Shown: positions 1 through 6,548, numbered from the stretch's first letter. The stretch is DNA of 7,204 nt from Nitrosopumilaceae archaeon (GCA_021296165.1 JAGWAW010000078.1:1-7204); one strand, 5' to 3'. Translations and numbers: made by a program. Notes: generated by a model not told the origin, from the letters alone.

Positions 1-973
1 GCGTACGTGAGTCTCTTTCCTGTCATGTGCACGGCCAGTGTGGCCATCATGTCGATGGTGTCCCTGAAGCGCTCGTTGAGCCGGCCGGCAAACTCGTTCA
101 CGAACCTGTGCAGGTGCTTGGGTGACATCCTGTGGTATGTGCCGTAGCCGCGCCTCAGCAGCGCCCAGAACGACTCCATGCCGTTGATGTGCACCTGCCC
201 TCGGACGTACTCCCCGACGCTGTGGTTTACGGTCTCGTGGTTCTTGAGGCCGGCGTACACCCTGCTCTCGTCGGTGTACACCGTGGCGTCCCGCTCCGCG
301 TGCTTCTCTATGAAGTGCTCCAGCCGGCCGCCGTCGTCTCCGGCACGGGGGCGGCGGCCACCCGGCCGGTCTTCCTGTCCCTGGCCCCAGCCACGGCCAC
401 CTTCTTGTCCCTACCCCTCTTGTCGGCGTGCTTGTTCTTCTCCCGGCCCCCGACGTAGAGCTCGTCCACCTCGACGGGACCGGACATGGCATCGTTCCCG
501 GCCATGGTGCGCAAGGCCTCCCGTATGCGGTGCAGCATGAACCAGGCGCTGGGCTGCCGGATGCCCAGATCGCGGTGCAGCTTCATGCTGGATATGCCCT
601 TGGCATTGGTCATCACCAGGTAGATGGCTATCGCCCACTTCTGGTACTCGATCTTGGAGCTCTCTATCACCGTGCCCACCCTTACGCTGAAGTGTCGCTT
701 GCATCCGGCGCACCGGTACGGCATGGTCAGGTGCGTGGACGGCCGGACGTCCCCGCCGGAGCGGCAGCGTGGGCACACCGGGCCGTCCGGCCACACCGTG
801 GCCTCGAACCATTCCCTGGCGGTTTCGTCGTTGGGGAACATCTCGAGCAGATCGGCCAGTGTAATCCCATTCCTGTATGACCTGCCGGGGCCGCCCGAAC
901 CGGCATCGTCGCCCGCCGGATGGCCCACGCTCTCTGCTATTCTCATGAGGAACTGGGTTTCCCGCTTGCCCAT
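1..973 (-). pseudogene. IS1595-family DDE transposase, frameshifted and cut by the window edge
   Basis: Transposase of the ISXO2-like branch of IS1595. The ATG at 973-971 opens a frame of 221 codons ending at 308. It carries a zinc ribbon (CPRC at residues 67-70, CAGC at 88-91) followed by SVRVGTVIESSKI, then the first catalytic Asp (D170, in VEVDELYVGG). Reading then continues in the -1 frame from about base 320: LEHFIEKHAERDATVYTDES holds the second catalytic Asp (270-272), and NHSVGEYVRGQVHINGMESF holds the catalytic Glu (174-176). These are followed by GTYHRMSPKHLHRFVNEFAG and no stop before base 1. The N- and C-terminal parts are collinear with intact family members, so one base appears lost, or two gained. 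An upstream TTG at 1006 would extend the frame but lies upstream of the TATA-like box, so ATG 973 is preferred. No classical -1 slippery heptamer is visible at the junction, which favours a pseudogene or sequence error over programmed frameshifting. The family call is secure; whether it is inactive is not. Confidence 0.88.
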
Positions 974-995
974 GCTAGGCCTTTCACTTAGGGGT

Positions 996-1003
996 ATATA
1001 GAT
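996..1003 (-). promoter_or_regulatory. TATA box of the transposase gene
   Basis: The minus strand reads CTATATAC here, centred about 27 bases upstream of the ATG at 973. That is the distance expected between an archaeal TATA box and the transcription start, so the transcript would be leaderless or nearly so. This supports ATG 973 over TTG 1006 as the transposase start. Confidence 0.6.
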
Positions 1004-1035
1004 CAACCGGTCTCAAAGTTATGAGCGTGTGGCCA

Positions 1036-1081
1036 ATTCATTTACTTGGATAAGTCCCATTCATTTACTTGGATAAGTCCC
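1036..1081. repeat. Perfect 23-bp tandem repeat at the IS end
   Basis: Two identical 23-bp copies abut at 1036-1058 and 1059-1081. Each begins ATTCATTTACTTGGAT on the plus strand and ends AAGTCCC. Inside each copy ACTT-GGAT-AAGT forms a small inverted repeat with 4-bp arms. Read on the minus strand, each unit starts GGGACTT, as expected of an IS terminus. The block sits 33-78 bases upstream of the transposase TATA box. It is AT-rich compared with its surroundings. It may be a duplicated terminal repeat (transposase binding site), an operator pair, or both. Confidence 0.85.
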
Positions 1082-1160
1082 CATCGTGCCCGGGCGTGCT
1101 CAAGGGTACATTTCCATCTACTGTGGCTGCGGGGGTTTTTGTCGATTGTGAATATTCTCC

Positions 1161-1168
1161 TTTTTATA
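1161..1168 (+). promoter_or_regulatory. TATA box of the small gene at 1190
   Basis: TTTTTATA is the clearest A/T run in this interval, centred about 25 bases upstream of the ATG at 1190. This matches archaeal TATA-to-start spacing for a leaderless transcript and picks that ATG over upstream in-frame starts at 1046 and beyond, which would begin inside the transposon end. Confidence 0.6.
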
Positions 1169-1189
1169 CCGTCGGTCACACTGTACGAT

Positions 1190-1333
1190 ATGCAAGACTA
1201 CAGCCTGGAAATCAAGAAGTGCCGCGACGTCGTCAGGCTGGCGGAGCAGACGCGCAACGAGCGACTCGCCGAGACCGCGCGCGGACTCATAAAGTCATTC
1301 AAGGAGTGGGAGAGGGATGAGTTTTGGGACTGA
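1190..1333 (+). CDS. Small charged hypothetical protein, 47 aa
   Basis: Not recognised. The protein begins MQDYSLEIKKCRDVVRLAEQ, continues as a strongly charged, probably all-helical chain (LAETARGLIKSFKEW) and ends ERDEFWD. It has no signal peptide or membrane segment and a single Cys (residue 11). The start is chosen because a TATA-like element lies about 25 bases upstream. The open frame extends back to an ATG at 1046, but that extension covers the IS terminal repeat, the TATA element and low-quality sequence such as FHLLWLRGFLSIVNILLFIP, so it is unlikely to be translated. The 3' end overlaps the next gene by 17 bases in another frame, suggesting a two-gene operon with coupled translation. 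Its reality is supported by promoter placement and sensible amino-acid composition, not by a known family. Confidence 0.6.
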   Translation: MQDYSLEIKKCRDVVRLAEQTRNERLAETARGLIKSFKEWERDEFWD

Positions 1334-1568
1334 CGGTTCCATACGAGTCCTTGAGGAACGACGAAAAAACGACGTGTACCATATCGACCGCCTCTTGAAC
1401 CTCTGCATGGTATTGACGCAGAGGATGGTTGAGAGCGCGAGCGGCAGCGAGATAGATGAGATAAGGGGCGACCTCGCCAGGTACCGACACGAGATTTCAT
1501 CGTACGAGTTGGACAACAATGACGTGGCGAAGCAACTGCGCAAACTAAAGTCCAGATCCGGGCCGTGA
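1317..1568 (+). CDS. Small helical, possibly coiled-coil hypothetical protein, 83 aa
   Basis: Not recognised. It starts at an ATG inside the last codons of the 47-aa gene, with GGGAGAGGG immediately upstream as a purine-rich but very closely spaced ribosome-binding candidate. The chain is rich in Glu, Arg, Asp and Leu. It has a predicted helix around residues 10-40 (VLEERRKNDVYHIDRLLNLC) and a second around 45-78 (SEIDEIRGDLARYRHEISSY), with hydrophobic spacing that could give a helical hairpin or coiled coil. It ends with a basic tail (KQLRKLKSRSGP). There are no membrane segments or catalytic motifs. The overlap with the upstream gene suggests the two products are made together and may act together; this is inference. 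A minus-strand frame over the same bases has poor composition and was not preferred. Confidence 0.6.
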   Translation: MSFGTDGSIRVLEERRKNDVYHIDRLLNLCMVLTQRMVESASGSEIDEIRGDLARYRHEISSYELDNNDVAKQLRKLKSRSGP

Positions 1569-2059
1569 ACCGGGCCGGAATGTGGATGCCGCGCCGTGAC
1601 TAAGTTGGCGTGTGGCCGCCTCAGTCGCACTTTGGACGCGGCCGGAAACTTGTCATGTGTTCGAAGTCCGATAGTACTCGTCGTAAGTATCCGGAATGTC
1701 GGCCAGGTCCCGGCATGTCCGGGTCTTGGCAGGCCCCGGGACCGACCCGTCTGCGGGCCGCGGGCGGTGCGGCCAAGCCACCGGATCTACATACCGCAAC
1801 AGATCTATGCCCGAAGATCCCCCGCGCCCCCGATGGCAGGCACCAGAAAGAAGCGGGGCAGGGAGGGGCGATGCCCGGCCGGTCCGGCGTGCCACAAATC
1901 AAGATGTCCCCCGGCTCTGACTCGTCCTGCTTCACAGGTACTAGCCTTGACCTCCGCGGATTCTGTAACCGGGGCGCCCCACTGTAGCGCGCCTGGGTGA
2001 ACCAAGTGTCACGGCAATCTACACGATACGGCTCGGCCCGGTCCGTCTGCGCGCCTGCT
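1569..2059. other. Gene-free interval between a small operon and the 3' end of pheT
   Basis: About 490 bases lie between the 83-aa gene and the convergent pheT gene. Open frames on both strands are Pro/Arg/Gly-rich and mutually overlapping, as expected by chance in GC-rich DNA, and none resembles a known protein. No tRNA fits: TTCGAAG near 1660 lacks pairing T-arm flanks. No C/D-box pair was seen. The one clear structure is an inverted repeat at 1698-1746. There is no long T-run to mark a terminator. The stretch may hold a decayed gene or an unrecognised RNA. Confidence 0.5.
1698..1746. repeat. Inverted repeat, possible RNA hairpin
   Basis: GGTCCCGG at 1706-1713 pairs perfectly with CCGGGACC at 1736-1743. 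Outside this stem, GTC at 1698-1700 can also pair with GAC at 1744-1746, leaving a five-base bulge on the 5' side. The loop is 22 bases. There is no following T-run, so it does not look like a bacterial-type terminator. It could be part of a structured RNA, or a chance pairing in GC-rich sequence. Confidence 0.4.
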
Positions 2060-3709
2060 CTAGAGGGCGCCCTTACCCTCCAAACCGCCGAATATTAACT
2101 CAACATCCATCTCAAAGGCCGCCACCCTGGTGTGCTCGCGCAGCCTGAACGCCCGCAGTATATCGCCGGACACCTCCCCGAGCATTCCCACCCGCCTGCC
2201 GCCGGCCCATACGGCCGCCGTCCTGCCCGGCTGGTATGCGGGCCCGCTGGCCGGCGGCGTGGACACACCCTCCAGGCCCAGCCCGCGGCGCAGCACCGCA
2301 TGTATTGTGGACTTTATCTCCGAGTAGGAGGCGTCCTTGTGGGCGGTCACGCAACCCAGGCGCAGCGACTCGACGGCCGTGCCATGCCGTTCGAACACCC
2401 ACCCGGTCTCATACAGCCGGTGGGGGTACGGCTCGTGCACGTTCCTGCCCAGTATGTCCAGCAGTCCGGGCAGCAGGGATGTCCGCAGCATGGTGTGCGC
2501 CCCGCTCTTGGGGTTGGCGACCCTCATGCCGCCGCCCATGCCCGCCATCGCCATGGCGCCCTCCCCGGCGAGCACCGGACTGGCCGCCTGCGTGTACCCC
2601 AGCCCCGTCATGATGCGGTCCAGCGCCGCCAGTTGTACTGTGGTGTGGTGGGCGCGTCCCGGCGGGCGGCCCGGCGGCGGCACCGGCTCCATCCTGTCTA
2701 TCCCGTACCCCAGGGCGGCCTCCTCCACCAGGTCCATGGGGCCCATTATATCGAACCGGTACGGGGGTATGACACATCGTATCATATCCCCGTCGGGGTG
2801 CGCCCCCAGCCGGGACCTCCCCATGCAGGCGGCCGCCTCCCCGGCGGTCATCGCCAGGCCGAGCGTACCATTTATCATGTCCAGCCCCACGGACATCTCC
2901 CTCTCATCCAGGGGGGGCGTGCGGTTTCCGGCGCCCGACACCCCTACACATTCCAGCGCAAATCCGGCCGCCTGCAGCGTTATACACACCACCGCTAGGG
3001 CCCTCTCGACATCTATCGTGCGGTGGCCCGTTATGTCCACGAACACATCTCTGGTGCCCTCCGTTATCGCCGTGTGCGCCGAGTTTATCACCGGGGGCAT
3101 CGAGGCGACCCTCCCGGCGCTATCCATTATGACAGGGTATCTTTCGCCGGACACCAGCCCGCCGTACCGCACGCCCTGCTTGGTCTCTCGCATTATGTCC
3201 AGTATGGACATCTCCCGGTTGTGTTCCAGGGGGGTGAAGGCGTGCTCCCCATATACTGTAGTGTATGATATGGGGGGTTTCATCCTGCCCGCATCGTGGA
3301 TGCCTATGGCCACCCTCCTCCTTCCGCGGCCCAGCCCCTGGTGGATGTCCTCCTGCATGGATATGATCTGCCTTAGGGAGTGCCCGTCCAGCGTCCCGCC
3401 CGTGGCCCGCACGCCGGTCACCGCCCCCCGCACGCCGGCCACCGAGTCGTCTGCACGTATGCTCCATCCGGGGGGGGCCACCCTCAGGGGTATGATGCCC
3501 GTCTCCCTGCCCAGTATGCCCTGCAGGCCCAGCCCTATCCCGTACTCGGTGGAGTAGTCGGGCCGGTTGGGGCTGTACTCGACGCGGACCGCGTCCCCAT
3601 CCTCGTGCTCTATGTCCAGCCCCAGATGGGGGAGCCTCTCCCGTATGGTGTCGATGTGCGCCCCCGTCATGCCCGAGAGCCCTTGGTATGACAGCTCCAC
3701 TACGGGCAC
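2060..3709 (-). CDS. pheT: Phenylalanine--tRNA ligase beta subunit, archaeal type
   Basis: Beta subunit of the (alpha-beta)2 enzyme that charges tRNA-Phe with phenylalanine in the cytoplasm. At 549 aa it has the short archaeal/eukaryotic length and lacks the bacterial N-terminal tRNA-binding and C-terminal anticodon domains. Numbered from the GTG: SPNRPDYS at about 46-53; a B3/B4 editing-type domain at about 110-215 (HQGLGRGRRRVAIGIHD, then YPVIMDSAGRVASMPPVINS); a B5 region with IPPYRFDIMGPMDLVEEAAL at 314-333; and the catalytic-like fold with ANPKSGAHTMLRTSLLPGLL at 398-417, ending in GEVSGDILRAFRL and FEMDVELIF. GTG 3709 is preferred because MPVVELSY matches the usual archaeal N-terminus; ATG at 3730 in the same frame would add seven residues. 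It overlaps the 3' end of pheS by 10 bases (31 with the alternative start), so the pair is probably one transcript with coupled translation. GGGGGA lies a few bases before the GTG. Confidence 0.96.
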   Translation of the reverse strand: MPVVELSYQGLSGMTGAHIDTIRERLPHLGLDIEHEDGDAVRVEYSPNRPDYSTEYGIGLGLQGILGRETGIIPLRVAPPGWSIRADDSVAGVRGAVTGVRATGGTLDGHSLRQIISMQEDIHQGLGRGRRRVAIGIHDAGRMKPPISYTTVYGEHAFTPLEHNREMSILDIMRETKQGVRYGGLVSGERYPVIMDSAGRVASMPPVINSAHTAITEGTRDVFVDITGHRTIDVERALAVVCITLQAAGFALECVGVSGAGNRTPPLDEREMSVGLDMINGTLGLAMTAGEAAACMGRSRLGAHPDGDMIRCVIPPYRFDIMGPMDLVEEAALGYGIDRMEPVPPPGRPPGRAHHTTVQLAALDRIMTGLGYTQAASPVLAGEGAMAMAGMGGGMRVANPKSGAHTMLRTSLLPGLLDILGRNVHEPYPHRLYETGWVFERHGTAVESLRLGCVTAHKDASYSEIKSTIHAVLRRGLGLEGVSTPPASGPAYQPGRTAAVWAGGRRVGMLGEVSGDILRAFRLREHTRVAAFEMDVELIFGGLEGKGAL

Positions 3710-5058
3710 AGCGGCATCCCCCGCAGCCATCCCATGTCGTTGCCGTACAGGGCGCGGATGTCATCTATGCCATACCTGAGCATGGCCATCCGCTCGATGC
3801 CGCCGCCCCAGGCCAGCACGGGCCGGGATATTCCCAGCGGTTTGGTGACCTCGGGCCGGAACATCCCCATGCCGAAGAGCTCCACCCACTTTCCCAGCGT
3901 GTCGTTGTACACCATAGACTGCAGCGAGGGCTCTGTATATGGAAAGTAGGTGGGCCAGAACTTTACCTTCTCCATGCCCATCATGTGGTAGAACCGGCGC
4001 TGCATCCCCATCAAATCCCGCAGGGAGACGCCGTCCCCCACCACCACGCCCTCGACCTGGTGGAACTCCACCAAGTGCTTGTAGCTGGGCTTTTCGTTGC
4101 GGAATACCCGCCCCAGGGAGAACGCGCGGGCCTCCTGGGGATCACTCTCGGCGAGGTGCCGTATGGTTACGCAGGTGGTATGTGTGCGGAGGACCGGCCT
4201 CGCGGCCCGCCCCGCATCCCAGTCGCCGCCCCATCCATTGCGGTGCGCCTCGGCGACCCTCTCTGCCACGTCCCCGGGCGCCGGCTCGACATGCACGTCC
4301 TCCATGTAGAAGGTGTCCTGCATCTCCCTTGCGGGGTGGTCCTGCGGAGTGAACAGGGCGTCAAAGTTCCAAAAGCTGGACTGCACCATATCACCTATGA
4401 CCTCGTCGAACCCCAGCGACACGAAGGCCTCCCTGATCTCGGATATGGTGTCGAACAGTGGATGGGTGCGGGCTATGTACGACTCCGCGACGCCGGCCTC
4501 CACGTTGATGGAGTCGTCGGCCGCATATTCGGAGCCCGAGTCTGCCAGGACATACGTGGGCGGTTCGGTCCGCTCCAGTATGTAGCCGGGCCTCCTCTCA
4601 AAGTATGACACGTCCAAGGTGCCGGGGGCGTCCCCGCGCCCCATCCTCTCCAGTATATGCTCGCCGGGTATGGTACCGGGGTACTCCAAGAGTATGGGCC
4701 GCCGCCCCTCCATCCGCACCCATCCGTTCCTGACGCAGACACCCACCGCCGGGCCCATCTCGCGCCCCATGGTATGGTATATGCGGTCGGCAGCCGCCCC
4801 GTCCCTGAGCAGTACCAGCAGTCGCCTCTCGGGGAGGCCCTCGGCCGCCGCCCTGACCCCGGCCTCGCCCAGATATATGACGCGGCGGGGGGGCTCATGG
4901 GCGCGGATTGCCCCCTTGTCCAGCAGCCACTGTATGCCGCGGCGCGCCTGGTCGGCGTCTATACCTGCGCGCCCCGCAATGTCAGACACGGACAGCCCGC
5001 CGGCACCCCTCATGCCGTGTATGATTTTTTGCTCTATCCAGTGGGATATACCCGCCAA
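3700..5058 (-). CDS. pheS: Phenylalanine--tRNA ligase alpha subunit, archaeal type
   Basis: Catalytic alpha subunit of PheRS, a class II synthetase that forms Phe-AMP and transfers Phe to tRNA-Phe as an (alpha-beta)2 complex with PheT. The N-terminus (about 1-60) looks like a winged-helix region (LSVSDIAGRAGIDADQARRG, then IQWLLDKGAI), as in archaeal alpha subunits. The catalytic domain shows motif 1 at about 199-217 (HPLFDTISEIREAFVSLGF), QDHPAREMQDTFY at 239-251, RTHTTCVTIR at 291-300, motif 2 at 313-337 (FSLGRVFRNEK, then HLVEFHQVEG), PYTEPSLQ at 373-380, and motif 3 at 418-435 (GGGIERMAMLRYGIDDIR). All key motif positions look intact. The TTG start at 5058 is chosen because it keeps SHWIEQKII, which aligns with the usual archaeal start, and lies about 29 bases from a TATA-like element. 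The ATG at 5013 would remove that helix. The open frame runs on to 5157, but that part overlaps trpS and its promoter. Product 452 aa. Confidence 0.95.
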   Translation of the reverse strand: MAGISHWIEQKIIHGMRGAGGLSVSDIAGRAGIDADQARRGIQWLLDKGAIRAHEPPRRVIYLGEAGVRAAAEGLPERRLLVLLRDGAAADRIYHTMGREMGPAVGVCVRNGWVRMEGRRPILLEYPGTIPGEHILERMGRGDAPGTLDVSYFERRPGYILERTEPPTYVLADSGSEYAADDSINVEAGVAESYIARTHPLFDTISEIREAFVSLGFDEVIGDMVQSSFWNFDALFTPQDHPAREMQDTFYMEDVHVEPAPGDVAERVAEAHRNGWGGDWDAGRAARPVLRTHTTCVTIRHLAESDPQEARAFSLGRVFRNEKPSYKHLVEFHQVEGVVVGDGVSLRDLMGMQRRFYHMMGMEKVKFWPTYFPYTEPSLQSMVYNDTLGKWVELFGMGMFRPEVTKPLGISRPVLAWGGGIERMAMLRYGIDDIRALYGNDMGWLRGMPLCP

Positions 5059-5081
5059 TACAAAAATACGGCCCCCGGATA

Positions 5082-5093
5082 CTTTTTTAAAGC
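5082..5093. promoter_or_regulatory. Shared bidirectional TATA element of pheS and trpS
   Basis: The plus strand reads CTTTTTTAAAGC, centred near 5087. It lies about 27 bases before the trpS ATG (5114). On the other strand (GCTTTAAAAAAG) it lies about 29 bases before the proposed pheS TTG (5058). Both distances match archaeal TATA-to-start spacing for leaderless mRNAs. Another A/T run (minus strand GTATTTTTGTATT, near 5065) and TATATCC near 5047 are alternative TATA boxes for pheS. Confidence 0.55.
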
Positions 5094-5113
5094 TTGGCAA
5101 AATCCCGGCGCGC

Positions 5114-6238
5114 ATGGACGACTTCGTCCTCACACCCTGGGAGTCGCGCGGCCGCATAGACTACAACCGCCTGGTGGAGCGGTTCGGGCTGCGCCCCATG
5201 GATGGTCCCATGAAGGGGAGGCTGCGGGAGGCCGCCGGGCAGGACCACTACATGGTGCGGCGGGGAGTATTCTTCGCGCACCGGGACCTGGACATGATAC
5301 TGGAGTCGCACCGCTCCGGGGATGGCTTCTTCGTGTATACGGGGCGGGGCCCCTCGGGCCAGACCCACATAGGGCATCTGGTGCCCTGGGTCTTTGCCAG
5401 GTGGCTGCAGGAGCGCTTCGGGGTCAGGGTGTACTTTCAGCTTACCGACGACGAAAAGTTCTACCACAGCTCCACGCTGACGCTGGAGGATACGGCCCGG
5501 CTGGCCGAGGAGAACGCCCGCGACTTTGCCGCCCTGGGCTTTGATCCGCTGAAGACGCACATCATCCGGGATACGGTGGACATGGGGGCACTCTACCCGC
5601 TGGCCGCCCGGGTGGCCAAGAGGATAACGCTCTCGACGGCGCGCGCCGCCTTTGGCTTCGGCAACGACACCAACATAGGTATGGTGTTCTATACCGCCCT
5701 GCAGTCGGCGCCCTGCCTGCTGGAGGAGGGGCCCGTCCTGATACCGCTGGGGGTCGACCAGGACCCCCACTTCCGGCTCACCCGGGACGTGGCCCCCCTG
5801 CTGGGGCACCCCAAGCCCGCCCTGATACACAACATCATGGCCCCGGGGCTGGGGGGGCCCGACTCCAAGATGTCGGCCGCCGACCCCAACTCGGCCATAT
5901 ACACCACCGACGAGCCGGCCGCCATAAACCGCAAGATAAAGAGACACGCATTCTCCGGCGGCCGGGCCGACATAGACGAGCACCGCCGCCTGGGCGGCGA
6001 CACCGCCGTGGACGTCTCCTACCAATATTTGAGGATGTTCTTTGAGCCGGACGATGCCATATTGGAGGGCATAAGGGACGGGTACGAGTCCGGCAGGATG
6101 CTGACCGGCGAGCTGAAGCAGGAGCTCATAGAGCGGGTGACCGGCTTTATGGAGGCGCACCGCGCCAGGCGGGAGGATGTGGACCTGGGCGAGTTCTGGT
6201 TTGACCACGACGAGTATAAGGGTAGGATGCGCCGATAA
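5114..6238 (+). CDS. trpS: Tryptophan--tRNA ligase, archaeal/eukaryotic type
   Basis: Class I synthetase that activates tryptophan with ATP and charges tRNA-Trp, acting in the cytoplasm as a homodimer in known members. At 374 aa it has the usual archaeal length. The order is: N-terminal segment with TPWESRGRIDYNRLVERFG (7-25); Rossmann fold with GRGPSGQTHIGHL, HIGH at 85-88; QLTDDEKF at 109-116; GVDQDPHFRLTRD at 213-225; and the second ATP-binding signature SKMSAADPNSAIYTTD at 251-266. The C-terminal helical domain includes KRHAFSGGRADIDEHRRLGG and YESGRMLTGELKQELIE, closely resembling eukaryotic cytosolic TrpRS. The signature is KMSAA where KMSAS is common. ATG 5114 is chosen for family fit and its TATA spacing; the frame is open upstream to 4619, but that part is antisense to pheS. 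The next gene overlaps its 3' end. Confidence 0.97.
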   Translation: MDDFVLTPWESRGRIDYNRLVERFGLRPMDGPMKGRLREAAGQDHYMVRRGVFFAHRDLDMILESHRSGDGFFVYTGRGPSGQTHIGHLVPWVFARWLQERFGVRVYFQLTDDEKFYHSSTLTLEDTARLAEENARDFAALGFDPLKTHIIRDTVDMGALYPLAARVAKRITLSTARAAFGFGNDTNIGMVFYTALQSAPCLLEEGPVLIPLGVDQDPHFRLTRDVAPLLGHPKPALIHNIMAPGLGGPDSKMSAADPNSAIYTTDEPAAINRKIKRHAFSGGRADIDEHRRLGGDTAVDVSYQYLRMFFEPDDAILEGIRDGYESGRMLTGELKQELIERVTGFMEAHRARREDVDLGEFWFDHDEYKGRMRR

Positions 6239-6494
6239 GTACGAGGCGCTCAAGCTGGCCAGCATGGCGCTGGTCCACAAGAGCCGCCAGACGTACATAG
6301 ACGCGGTGCTGGATATCATAGGGAACGAGGTGGTCGTGTCCCTGAAGGACAAGTCCGCCCACAGCATAGTGATGCGTGATGGCGTGGATGCCGAGAGGCT
6401 GGCCGCATACCTACAGAGCGTGCTGGAGGGGGCGCACAGGGTGGTGGTTGCCGAGGCCTCCGGAGATGCGGTATACATGGAGAAGACCGCATGA
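6177..6494 (+). CDS. Hypothetical protein downstream of and overlapping trpS
   Basis: Not recognised. The credible core begins about ADKYEALKLASMALVHKSRQ and continues TYIDAVLDIIGNEVVVSLKD, IVMRDGVDAERLAAYLQSVL and ends AVYMEKTA, a small soluble alpha/beta pattern without Cys pairs or membrane segments. The start is uncertain. ATG 6177 gives 105 aa and a 62-base overlap with trpS, but its first 15 residues (MWTWASSGLTTTSIR) look like a shadow of trpS. TTG at 6201 is an alternative, and ATG at 6264 avoids the overlap but cuts into the probable first helix. GGGAGG directly abuts ATG 6177, too close for a good ribosome-binding site. Tight linkage suggests cotranscription with trpS and possibly translational coupling. 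I considered Pcc1-like KEOPS subunits, but the pattern did not convince me. No function is proposed. Confidence 0.7.
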   Translation: MWTWASSGLTTTSIRVGCADKYEALKLASMALVHKSRQTYIDAVLDIIGNEVVVSLKDKSAHSIVMRDGVDAERLAAYLQSVLEGAHRVVVAEASGDAVYMEKTA

Positions 6495-6548
6495 GCGGCC
6501 GGACCGGACAAGACCGTGCGGGAGCCATATGGTGTGATCCGCCCCGCA

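Larger units (their letters stand above)
1..1081 (-). mobile_element. IS1595-family (ISXO2-like) insertion sequence, one end outside the window
   Basis: The element is read on the minus strand and contains a single transposase gene. Its promoter-side end is placed at about 1081, because the minus strand there begins GGGACTTATCCAAG, a plausible terminal repeat start, and this motif is directly repeated 23 bases further in. The opposite end and its inverted repeat lie left of base 1, so neither inverted-repeat pairing nor the 8-bp target duplication known for this family can be tested here. Family assignment rests on the transposase. The exact boundary is inference. Confidence 0.75.

Noticed and set aside
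1046..1333. Long form (95 aa) of the small gene, starting within the IS terminal repeat
   Set aside because: The N-terminal half translates the repeat and the promoter region. A TATA-like element inside it points to the ATG at 1190.
1640..1690. TTCGAAG near 1660 as the T-loop of a tRNA
   Set aside because: The flanking bases do not pair as a T stem, and no acceptor, D or anticodon arm can be fitted.
1596..2000. 134-aa plus-strand and 104-aa minus-strand open frames in the interval downstream of 1568
   Set aside because: Pro/Arg/Gly-rich composition, several competing frames over the same bases, and no promoter or recognisable motif.
2337..3557. 406-aa plus-strand open frame antisense to pheT
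   Set aside because: It is Ser/Pro/Arg-rich with no family pattern, and is a GC-bias shadow of a secure synthetase gene.
3688..4608. 306-aa plus-strand open frame antisense to pheS
   Set aside because: His/Pro/Gly-rich shadow sequence opposite intact class II motifs.
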